Below are positions 53,860-61,774 of a DNA stretch of 64,000 bases, piece after piece. Numbering within the stretch: the stretch's first letter is position 1; every line of letters starts with the position of its first letter. The notes under the pieces were generated by a model. The model saw only the letters and a list, made by a program, of their open reading frames with translations, did not search any database and was not told where the DNA came from. A program made the translations under genes and the position numbers. The stretch is from Planctomycetota bacterium (GTDB taxonomy: Bacteria > Planctomycetota > J058 > JAJDCQ01), in the NCBI GenBank assembly GCA_029260755.1, contig JAJDCQ010000135.1, forward strand, positions 1 to 64,000. Reading direction: 5' to 3'.

Positions 53860-55224
53860 GTGGATGAGACGATCCGAGAGCTACAGCGGCGCGCGCGCAC
53901 GCTTCCGGGCGACGGGAACGCCGTCGGCCGGCTGCTCGAAGCGCTCGAGCGGGCCGACCGTCAGCGCGAGATGTTTCTGGAGGCCTGCCGCCTCGCGCGC
54001 GCCGGCTCGCCGCGGGCCGCGGAAGTGCGCGACGGGTGGCTCCGGTGGAGCGGCGACGGGATCCCCGGCGGCAGCGAGAGGAGCCTCCGCAGCGCTCGGA
54101 TCAATCTCGCGAGCCTCGTGCCGGACGAGGTCGACGATTCCTTTCGCCTGGCCCGGGCGAGCGCCTCCCGTCTCCTCGCGAGTCGGAGAAACGCCGACGC
54201 CGTCGCCGTCCTCGACCCCGTCGCCCTGACCGTCCTGTGGGCTCGCACCCTCGACGCGGAGACTCGGGTGCTCGGCCTCTGCGGGGACGACGTGGTCGTC
54301 CGAAACGCCGACGCCCTCGCGCTCCTCGACGGCGGTGACGGCTCGATCCTGGCTCGGGGCACCCTCGGCGACGACGTCGTGGGCATCGGCGGCGAGATCT
54401 CGAAGATCCGACTGATCGGTGACCGGGCGATCGTCGTCGTCGAGGGAGGGGAGCCCGTTCCAGGCGCCAGACGCCTCGAGGCGGCCCTCCCCTCCTGGGC
54501 AACGACCAAGGCGAGGGCGACTGACCGACCCCACGGACGGGTCGCCTGCGTGGAGATCGGCGACCGCATCGGCAAGCTCGTGTGGGCCTGGGAGCTCGAG
54601 CAGTTCCGGCCCTGGAGGCACCCGAGGGCCGTCGTGACGGGCGACCGGATCCTCGTCGATCACGGCTCCGCCCACCTCACGGCGCTCGATCTCGGCGACG
54701 GCAGCCCATGCTACCACCGCGACATCCTCGGTCTCGAGCTCGAGCGGCGAGACCCCTGGCGGAAGTACCAGCTCGAGGTCGAGTGGCGGCGACCCGACGG
54801 GGTCGGCGACGCGCGCGAGGACGAGCTCGTATCCGAGCTCCCGCTCCTCGGCGGCCCGGATCCATGCGACGTGGTTCCCGAGGCGACCGACTTCGACCGT
54901 CCCCGAGTCATCCTCGGACGAGACGACGCGATCCGATGGCGCATCCCGATCACGCCGTCCGGCGACCTCTCGCTCGCCCGGGATTGCCTCTACCGAGCCG
55001 ACGTCGAGCTCGATCGCGTCATCGTCGAGGCGCGTGAGCTCGACACCGGCGCGGTCCGCTTCCGCGAGCGGATCGCCCTGCCCGAGGTGCCCGGGGGATG
55101 CAGGGTCATGATGATCCCCTCCGAGGGAGGTCTCCTCGTCGTCGTCCAGGCGTGGCCATCGTCGAATCACCCGAGCAACCACCCCGATCCGCTTCGCGGG
55201 CTCCTCATCCGGATCGAGGCCTGA
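53860..55224 (+). CDS. Beta-propeller-like protein, paralogue A
   Basis: A 454-residue protein without signal peptide. The N-terminal helical part (about 1-65: DETIRELQRRARTLPGDGNA, ADRQREMFLEACRLARAG) is shared with the next gene. The rest is repeated beta-strand units of PQQ/WD-like type (DAVAVLDPVALTVLWARTLDA; ADALALLDGGDGSILARG; HLTALDLGDGS). It is probably a propeller platform of unknown function. GTG 53860 has CGGAGGG upstream. The next paralogue starts five bases after the stop, making a two-gene operon. Confidence 0.7.
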   Translation: MDETIRELQRRARTLPGDGNAVGRLLEALERADRQREMFLEACRLARAGSPRAAEVRDGWLRWSGDGIPGGSERSLRSARINLASLVPDEVDDSFRLARASASRLLASRRNADAVAVLDPVALTVLWARTLDAETRVLGLCGDDVVVRNADALALLDGGDGSILARGTLGDDVVGIGGEISKIRLIGDRAIVVVEGGEPVPGARRLEAALPSWATTKARATDRPHGRVACVEIGDRIGKLVWAWELEQFRPWRHPRAVVTGDRILVDHGSAHLTALDLGDGSPCYHRDILGLELERRDPWRKYQLEVEWRRPDGVGDAREDELVSELPLLGGPDPCDVVPEATDFDRPRVILGRDDAIRWRIPITPSGDLSLARDCLYRADVELDRVIVEARELDTGAVRFRERIALPEVPGGCRVMMIPSEGGLLVVVQAWPSSNHPSNHPDPLRGLLIRIEA

Positions 55225-55228
55225 GGCG

Positions 55229-56677
55229 GTGGACGAAGCGATCCGCGAGGCCCGCCGGGCCGCCCTGCGCGCGCCGGACGACGCCGACGCGACGGCGGGC
55301 TACCTCGACGCCTTCGCGCGCGGCCACGACCGGCGCGCGCTCTTCCTCGAGATCTGCCACCTCGCGCGGTCGGGCCTCGCCGAGGCGACCGCCCGGCGCG
55401 ACGCGTGGGTCCTTTGGAGCGAGCACGGCGGCTCCGGGAGCCGGGCTCCGGCGCCGCCGAGCGAGCCGCCGCTGCGGGTCGCGCGGATCGCGGTCGGTCG
55501 GGAGGGGGCCCTGCGCGCGGCCACGGGCTCGATCCTGATCGCGACGAACACCGAGGGCCGCATCGTCGGGATCGATCCGGCGACGCTCGAGGTCGCCTGG
55601 AGGCGCGAGCTCCACGGCGCCGCGCTGATCGGGCTTCGCGGCGACGACCCGGTCCTGCTCCAGCGACGGAGCTCGGCGCGCTCCGACCAGTCCGCCCGGG
55701 AGACGCTCGTCGTCCTCGACGGCGCGACCGGCGACGAGCGATGTCGGCGCCTCCTCGACCTCGGCGCCCCGGGGAGCCGCGTCGGCGGCCTGGCGGGCTG
55801 GGGCGACCGGCTCGTCGTCGTCATCCTCGCGCGCCGCGGGCCGCGCTATCCCCACGCGCCCGTGGACCTCCCGACGCGCTCGGAGATCCACCTCGCCCCG
55901 GTGTCGGCGCCGGCGTTCCCGGCCTGGGTCGCCGCCCTCGAGATCGGCGACGAGGAGCACTTCGGCGACGAGCTGTGGCGACGCTCGCTCTCGATCAACT
56001 CGCACCACCTCCCCCAGGCGGTCGTCTGCGGAGACACGGTCCTCGTCCGCCACGGCGAGGATGATCTCCACCGTCTCCGCCTGGCCGATGGCGAGATCCT
56101 CGGCGCCCACCGGGTCGCCCTCTCCTTCGGGGGCCTCACCTCGACCGCCCGGGTCCACGCCGACGGAGTCGCCTGGTGCGACGCCGAGGGCATCGCCGTC
56201 GTCGACGCGGCGACCGGAGCGCGCCGGGACTCCCGCAAGCAGCCCGCCCTCACAGCGGTCGACCCGTTCGCGCAACCGCAGGTGGCGATCGCCGGCGACC
56301 GCCTCGCCGCCCTCCAGCGCCTCGGCGCCCTCGACGCGCCCGGCCTGCTCTCGCTCGTCCCGCTCGACGCCCTCCGCGACGGCGCGCCCCTCGAGGACGT
56401 CGCCCGCTGGCTCCACCCGATCCCGGCGGACGGACCGACGACCGTCTCGCTCGCCGGCGACGTCGTCTGGGTCGCCTACGCGGCCCTCGATGGCGGACTG
56501 ACGGTCGAGGCGCGCGAGCTCGACGACGGACGCGTCCGCCTGCGTCTCGCCCCGCCGCTGGCGGAGTCGCCCCGGATCCACCCGCGCTCGCGCCTCACCG
56601 TCATCCCCGAGGACCGCGGCGCCCTCGTCGTCGTCGCGCCGCCCGAGGGCGCCTGGCACCTCGTTCGAATCGGCTGA
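55229..56677 (+). CDS. Beta-propeller-like protein, paralogue B
   Basis: A 482-residue protein with the same plan as the preceding gene: helical N-terminus (DEAIREARRAALRAPDDADA, HDRRALFLEICHLARSG) then propeller-like repeats (TEGRIVGIDPATLEVAWRREL, LVVLDGATGDERCRRLLDLG, GIAVVDAATGARRDSRKQ). Both end with a similar strand pair, RLTVIPEDRGALVVVAPPEG here and MMIPSEGGLLVVVQAWP in A. Tandem duplication is likely. The proteins are probably cytoplasmic. Function unknown. Confidence 0.7.
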   Translation: MDEAIREARRAALRAPDDADATAGYLDAFARGHDRRALFLEICHLARSGLAEATARRDAWVLWSEHGGSGSRAPAPPSEPPLRVARIAVGREGALRAATGSILIATNTEGRIVGIDPATLEVAWRRELHGAALIGLRGDDPVLLQRRSSARSDQSARETLVVLDGATGDERCRRLLDLGAPGSRVGGLAGWGDRLVVVILARRGPRYPHAPVDLPTRSEIHLAPVSAPAFPAWVAALEIGDEEHFGDELWRRSLSINSHHLPQAVVCGDTVLVRHGEDDLHRLRLADGEILGAHRVALSFGGLTSTARVHADGVAWCDAEGIAVVDAATGARRDSRKQPALTAVDPFAQPQVAIAGDRLAALQRLGALDAPGLLSLVPLDALRDGAPLEDVARWLHPIPADGPTTVSLAGDVVWVAYAALDGGLTVEARELDDGRVRLRLAPPLAESPRIHPRSRLTVIPEDRGALVVVAPPEGAWHLVRIG

Positions 56678-56779
56678 GCCCCCGCCGCCGGCGTTGCGCC
56701 GGCTCGCCACCGCTGCGATGCTCGCCGCCTCGCGGAAGACCCGCGACCGCCCCAGCCGTCCTCGAGGAGAGCTCCCCCG

Positions 56780-57700
56780 ATGCGCCTGATCGTCCCCGCT
56801 GGCCTGCTCGCCGCCAACGTCGCCGTCGCCGTCGGCCTCGTCTTCATCGCCCCCGCGCCGAGGGCGTCCGCCCGCGGCATGGCGGTCGAGACGGTCGCCG
56901 TCGCCGATGGGATCTCGATGCTCAAGGGCCGCGGCGGCAACGTCGGCGTGCTCGTCGGCGATGACGGCGTCCTCATCATCGATGATCAGTACGCCCCATC
57001 ATCGAAGGACATCATCGCGGCGGTCGGCGCGCTGTCCGAGCAGTCGATCCGCATGGTCGTGAACACCCACTGGCACGGCGACCACGTCGGCGGCAACGAG
57101 AACATGGCGAAGGACGGCGCGACGATCGTCGCCCACGAGAACGTCCACGCGCGGATGAGCTCGGAGCAGACGATCGCCGCGTTCGGTCGCAAGGTGCCCG
57201 CGAGCCCCGAGATCGCCCGGCCCGATGTGACCTACGGCGACGACGGACTGACGCTCCACTGGGGCGGCCAGACGATCCGGGTGCAGCACCCCAAGAGCGC
57301 CCACACCGACGGCGACTCGATCCTCGTCTTCGAGGAGGCGAACGTCCTGCATCTGGGCGACACCTTCTTCAACGGCACCTACCCGTTCATCGACGCGAGC
57401 AGCGGCGGCTCGATCGACGGCATGATCGCCGCGGCAGCGAAGGCGCTCGAGATCGCCGGCCCCGAGACCAAGATCATCCCCGGCCACGGCGACCTCTCGA
57501 ACGAAAACGAGCTCCAGGCCTACCACGACATGCTCGTCGCCGTCCGCGGCGCGATCGCGAAGCTCGTCGACGCCGGCAAGAGCATCGACGAGATCGTCGC
57601 GGCCAAGCCGACGGCCGAGTGGGACGAGCAGTGGGGCGGCGGCTTCATGAAGGCCGACATGTTCACGAAGATCGTCGCGGGCACCCTCGGCGCGAAGTAG
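56780..57700 (+). CDS. Exported metallo-beta-lactamase-fold hydrolase
   Basis: A 306-residue protein with a signal peptide (about 1-30). Zinc motif THWHGDHVGG (about 94-103), further ligands HTDGDS (about 174), LGDTFFNG (about 194) and GHGDLS (about 239) give the full HxHxDH...H...D...H set. The family includes quinoprotein relay system hydrolases and class B3-like enzymes; the substrate is uncertain. GAGGAGA precedes the ATG. The 102-base gap from paralogue B leaves co-transcription open. Confidence 0.88.
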   Translation: MRLIVPAGLLAANVAVAVGLVFIAPAPRASARGMAVETVAVADGISMLKGRGGNVGVLVGDDGVLIIDDQYAPSSKDIIAAVGALSEQSIRMVVNTHWHGDHVGGNENMAKDGATIVAHENVHARMSSEQTIAAFGRKVPASPEIARPDVTYGDDGLTLHWGGQTIRVQHPKSAHTDGDSILVFEEANVLHLGDTFFNGTYPFIDASSGGSIDGMIAAAAKALEIAGPETKIIPGHGDLSNENELQAYHDMLVAVRGAIAKLVDAGKSIDEIVAAKPTAEWDEQWGGGFMKADMFTKIVAGTLGAK

Positions 57701-57853
57701 CGCGCCGCCCCGTCCCCCGAGACGAGAGGCGGCCGGCCGTCACGGCTCGGCCCCGAGGGACCGGTCCGCGACGACCGGCGCGCCCACCCCGACCGCCGGG
57801 GCGTCGAAGGGCGCGGTCGCCTGCGTCGACTCGCCGCGCCGTGAGGAGTCCAT

Positions 57854-58567
57854 CTAGTCGTCGAGGGTGACGTCCTCGTCCTTGATCATCCGCACGACCG
57901 AGACGGTCATGCTGCCCTTGCCGACGGTCGCCCGGGCGAGGGCGGTGCCGGCGTCGGCCGAGGCGCCGAGGTTGATCCGCGCCTGCACCTCGATCACGTG
58001 GACGCCGGTTCCCACGTCCTCGAGGATGAAGTTGAACGAGTTGGCCGCCATCGTGTCCTGGATCAGCTCGACCTCCTCGGGCCGGAGGAGCGACTCGTCG
58101 ATGATGACCGCGCCGGTGTCCGGGTCGACGCTGAGCGCGCCATCGAGGAGGCCCTGGAACGTCGCGGAGAGCTGCTGGTTCCGGCGCGAGAAGACGACCT
58201 TGCCGGGGTGCGCCTCGCGCCCATCGACGAGGACACGCACCTCGACGCTCGCCTCGGCCGTCGCGCTGTCTCGGTTGCCCCCCTTGCTCCTCGCGAGCGT
58301 CTGGGTGTAGAGGCCGGCCTCGAGCGAGACGGTCACGACGAGGTCCTTCTGGCTCGGCGTGCGGATCCGGTTGCTCAGGATCGTCCCCCAGTCGCCCTTG
58401 CTCTCGCCGGCGGTCGTCGGGCCGCTCACCAGGTTGATGTCGCCGACCTTGGCCGTCGCCTTCGCCGACGGTTGATTGTCGTTCGCGACGGCCGGGGCCG
58501 CGAGGCCCACCGCGCCGATGAAGAGAGCCATCCCCGAGATGGCCACGATCGCACTCGTCCGCTGCAT
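57854..58567 (-). CDS. Exported protein of unknown function
   Basis: A 237-residue secreted protein: the signal peptide ends at AVA-NDN (about 29). The mature part is beta-rich (KDLVVTVSLEAGLYTQTLAR; ASVEVRVLVDGREAHPGKVV; NSFNFILEDVGTGVHVIEVQ) and has no cysteine. The pattern suggests an Ig-like or jelly-roll fold, perhaps surface-associated. ATG 58567 with AGGAG 8 bases upstream is a good start. It is convergent with the hydrolase gene 153 bases away. Confidence 0.72.
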   Translation of the reverse strand: MQRTSAIVAISGMALFIGAVGLAAPAVANDNQPSAKATAKVGDINLVSGPTTAGESKGDWGTILSNRIRTPSQKDLVVTVSLEAGLYTQTLARSKGGNRDSATAEASVEVRVLVDGREAHPGKVVFSRRNQQLSATFQGLLDGALSVDPDTGAVIIDESLLRPEEVELIQDTMAANSFNFILEDVGTGVHVIEVQARINLGASADAGTALARATVGKGSMTVSVVRMIKDEDVTLDD

Positions 58568-58912
58568 GACTGTTCTCCTGCGTCTCGCCGTCCGCCGAAC
58601 CCCGCGCTCGCGCGCCGCTGCCCCCAGGACCGACAAGGCAAACACCGGTCCACACGGCCCGGCGGACGGTCGGCGCGATCGAGGAACACGTCCAGGGAGC
58701 CACGAGAGGGCCGCTCACGCCGGATTCGTGATTCCGTGCTCGGTCGTCGAACCGGCGCCCTCGACGCCGGGCGATCCCCGCGTGCGCAACGCAAACGAGA
58801 ACGAGGGTCGCGGAGCCCTGAAGAAAATGGGGCAAGCCGACGAGGGTTTCGCGCGAACGGAAGGGCCGGTTAAGCTCGGCCGTCCCTCTCGAGGCTCCGG
58901 AGCTCGAACGCC
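58568..58912. other. Divergent intergenic region
   Basis: About 345 bases between divergent genes. I see no gene and no repeat of the families found elsewhere. It must contain two promoters, but no box stands out. Confidence 0.4.
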
Positions 58913-60481
58913 ATGCCGCATCCGCTGATCATCGTCGCCGCCGTCCTCGGTGGCCTGCTGGCGCTGGTGGTCATCTACGACCTCTTCCAGCGCAGCCACG
59001 CGATCCTCAGGAACTTCCCGATCATCGGGCACTTCCGCTACATGCTCGAGACGATCGGGCCGGAGCTGCGGCAGTACATCGTCACGAGCAACGACGAGGA
59101 GCGCCCGTTCAGCCGCGACGAGCGGACGTGGATCTACACGAGCAGCAAGAAGAAGAACAACTACTTCGGCTTCGGCACCGACAACGAGCTCGAGCGGCAG
59201 AACAACTACCTCGTCTTCAAGCAGGCGGCCTTCCCCTATCGCGAGCCCGAGGCCGGCGAGCCGGGCGCGGGCCCCGACTACGACATCCCGTGCGCCAAGG
59301 TGCTCGGCGCCGCCCGCGGCCGGAAGAAGGCGTTCCGACCCAGCAGCATCGTCAACGTCAGCGCGATGAGCTACGGCTCGCTCTCGCGGAACGCGATCGA
59401 GGCGATCAACCGCGGGGCGGCGCTCTGCCACTGTCTCCACAACACGGGCGAGGGCGGCGTCGCTCCCTATCACAAGCTCGGCGGCGACCTGATCTGGCAG
59501 CTCGGGACCGGCTACTACGGCGCGCGGACCGACGACGGTCGGCTCGACATGAAGAAGCTCATCGATGAGTGTGCCGCCACGCCCGCCATCAAAGCCATCG
59601 AGGTGAAGCTGAGCCAGGGCGCCAAGCCCGGCCTCGGCGGCGTCCTCCCCGGCAAGAAGGTGACGGCGGAGATCTCTCGGATCCGCGGCATCCCGGTCGG
59701 GAAGGACTGCCTCAGCCCGAACCGGCACCGCGAGTTCGACTCGGTCGACGGCATGCTCGACCTGGTGGAGAAGATCGCCGAGGAGACCGGGCTGCCCGTC
59801 GGAATCAAGAGCGCCGTCGGCGAGATCGCCTTCTGGGAGGAGCTCGCGACCCTGATGGCGAAGGGCGACCGCGGCGTCGACTACATCGCCGTCGACGGCG
59901 GCGAGGGCGGGACGGGCGCGGCGCCGCTCGTCTTCTCCGACCACGTCGCCCTGCCGTTCAAGATCGGCATGGGGCGGGTCTACCGCGTGTTCGCCGAAGA
60001 GGGCGTCCACGAGAGCGTCGTCTTCGCCGGCGCCGGCAAGCTCGGCCTGCCCGAGTCGGCCATGTTCGGCTTCGCCCTGGGCTGCGACATGATCCAGGTC
60101 GCCCGCGAGGCGATGATGGCGATCGGCTGCATCCAGGCGCAGCGCTGCCACACCGGCCACTGCCCCGCCGGCGTCGCCACCCAGAACCGCTGGCTCATGC
60201 GCGGCCTCGACCCGACCCTCAAGTCGGCCCGGCTCGCCAACTACGTCAAGGTCCTCCGCAAGGAGATCCTCTGGCTCTCGCGAGCGTGCGGCGTCGTGCA
60301 CCCCGCCCTCTTCTCCGCCGACCACATCGAGATCCTCGACGGCCGCTTCGGCGCGACCGGCTTCTCGGAGGTCTTCGGCTACGAGCCCGGCTGGGGGCTC
60401 CCGAGCGAAAAGGATCGGGCCGAGATCGAGCGGATCATGACGTCCAAGACCGAGGAGCCAGCCGCCGCGGCGGCGTCGTGA
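58913..60481 (+). CDS. FMN-binding glutamate-synthase-family protein (GltB-like GOGAT domain)
   Basis: A 522-residue protein with an N-terminal membrane helix (LIIVAAVLGGLLALVVIYDL), then the GOGAT synthase barrel: PSSIVNVSAMSYGSLS, EGGVAPYH, EVKLSQGAKPGLGG, DYIAVDGGEGGTGAAP and the iron-sulfur cysteine motif CIQAQRCHTGHCPAG. It lacks the glutaminase and C-terminal domains of full GltB. Such stand-alone proteins are common, and their physiological reaction is not settled. Its stop overlaps the GTG of the next gene (GTGA). Confidence 0.9.
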   Translation: MPHPLIIVAAVLGGLLALVVIYDLFQRSHAILRNFPIIGHFRYMLETIGPELRQYIVTSNDEERPFSRDERTWIYTSSKKKNNYFGFGTDNELERQNNYLVFKQAAFPYREPEAGEPGAGPDYDIPCAKVLGAARGRKKAFRPSSIVNVSAMSYGSLSRNAIEAINRGAALCHCLHNTGEGGVAPYHKLGGDLIWQLGTGYYGARTDDGRLDMKKLIDECAATPAIKAIEVKLSQGAKPGLGGVLPGKKVTAEISRIRGIPVGKDCLSPNRHREFDSVDGMLDLVEKIAEETGLPVGIKSAVGEIAFWEELATLMAKGDRGVDYIAVDGGEGGTGAAPLVFSDHVALPFKIGMGRVYRVFAEEGVHESVVFAGAGKLGLPESAMFGFALGCDMIQVAREAMMAIGCIQAQRCHTGHCPAGVATQNRWLMRGLDPTLKSARLANYVKVLRKEILWLSRACGVVHPALFSADHIEILDGRFGATGFSEVFGYEPGWGLPSEKDRAEIERIMTSKTEEPAAAAAS

Positions 60482-61764
60482 TCGACGACGACCTGCGCGA
60501 GCTGGAACGCCGGGCGCGCGCGAGCTCGGACCCGGCCGACTGCCTCGCCGCGGCGGAGGCGCTCCGGCGCGCCGGTCGAGCCGACGACGTCCTCGACGTG
60601 CTGCGGCCGGCCGCCGCCGAGCCGGCGGTGCGGGCCGAGCTGGCGAAGATGCCGGCGTGGACGCACCAGGACGGCGACGCCGGCGCGACGCGCTGGCTCG
60701 ATGTCCCGCCGATTCGGTCAATGCCCCGCCTTCGCTGGACGCACCGAGCTCGGTCCATGTCGGCCATCTCGGGGGGGCTGCTCGCCGGCCCGCTCGGCGT
60801 CGCGGTTCCTGGTCACTCCGGGACGATCCTCGACCCCGGGACGCTGCTCGCCACCGTCGTTCTCGACCCGGACACGGGCGAGGAACGGTCGCGCCTCCGC
60901 GGACTCCCGATCCTGATCGCCGACGGCGGCGTCGTCCGGGGGAGCTTCCCGATCCGCTCGCTCTCTTCGGGCGACCTCCTCGACGGAGGCGAGCTCTGGT
61001 CGATCGGGATCGGCCCGCCTTCCCTGGGGCACCTGACGATCGGCCACGTCGAGAGCCGGCTCATCGTCAGTGTCACCCGTGCCACCGAAGGACATGTCGA
61101 GATCTTCGACTGGCCCGATCCGATGCAGCGACCGCGCCGGACCGCTCGCTTCGAGGAGCTCAGTCTCCCCGGCGATCCCGTCCGGCGAGGGCTCCAAGAC
61201 GAGCGGCCGATCCTCCCCGACCCGAGCTGCTTCGCGGTCGTCGTCGGGAGTGAGCTCGATGGAGATCGGCACGGCGTGCTCATCGACGCCGCCTCGAACG
61301 AGGCGCGCTGGACGTTCGCGGGGGTTCCGGTCGCCGGTGACGGCGACGACCTCCTCATCCTCGGCCGATCCGGCCATCGCCTCCGGGCGCTCGACGGGGC
61401 GACCCGTTGGGTGGCGTCGCGCCAGATCGGGCCGGCGACGCGAATCCTCGCCTCCGACTGGGTCCAGATCGGAGGCGACGAGCGGGGTCGTCTCATCCTC
61501 GATCGCGCGACGGGAGAGCTTCGGGCGGCGATCTCGGGGCGAGAGGCGACGAGCCTCGAAGCGGCCGCCCGGAACGTGATCTACGGCTACGACGAGGCGT
61601 CGCGGCCCGCGTCGATCACGGCCGTAACCTCGGATGGCGAGCTCCTCTGGCGCTTCCCGCTCGAGGACGAGCTCGTGGGCGAGCTCATCGCGCTCGTCCC
61701 CGCGAGCGGACGTATCTACGGGGCGAACCGCGGTCGCGTCGTCTTCTGCCTCGAGGAGAGCTGA
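60478..61764 (+). CDS. Beta-propeller-like protein, paralogue C
   Basis: A 428-residue protein of the same plan as the tandem pair at 53860-56677. A short helical N-terminus (DDDLRELERRARASSDPADC, LRRAGRADDVLDVLRPAA) precedes PQQ/WD-like strands (TLLATVVLDPDTGEERSRLR; HGVLIDAASNEARWTFAG; GHRLRALDGATRWVAS; RGRLILDRATGELRAAISG). No signal peptide. Translation is coupled to the GOGAT-like gene by a GTGA overlap. It ends ten bases from the convergent kinase gene. Confidence 0.7.
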   Translation: MIDDDLRELERRARASSDPADCLAAAEALRRAGRADDVLDVLRPAAAEPAVRAELAKMPAWTHQDGDAGATRWLDVPPIRSMPRLRWTHRARSMSAISGGLLAGPLGVAVPGHSGTILDPGTLLATVVLDPDTGEERSRLRGLPILIADGGVVRGSFPIRSLSSGDLLDGGELWSIGIGPPSLGHLTIGHVESRLIVSVTRATEGHVEIFDWPDPMQRPRRTARFEELSLPGDPVRRGLQDERPILPDPSCFAVVVGSELDGDRHGVLIDAASNEARWTFAGVPVAGDGDDLLILGRSGHRLRALDGATRWVASRQIGPATRILASDWVQIGGDERGRLILDRATGELRAAISGREATSLEAAARNVIYGYDEASRPASITAVTSDGELLWRFPLEDELVGELIALVPASGRIYGANRGRVVFCLEES

Positions 61765-61774
61765 GCGAGGTCGC

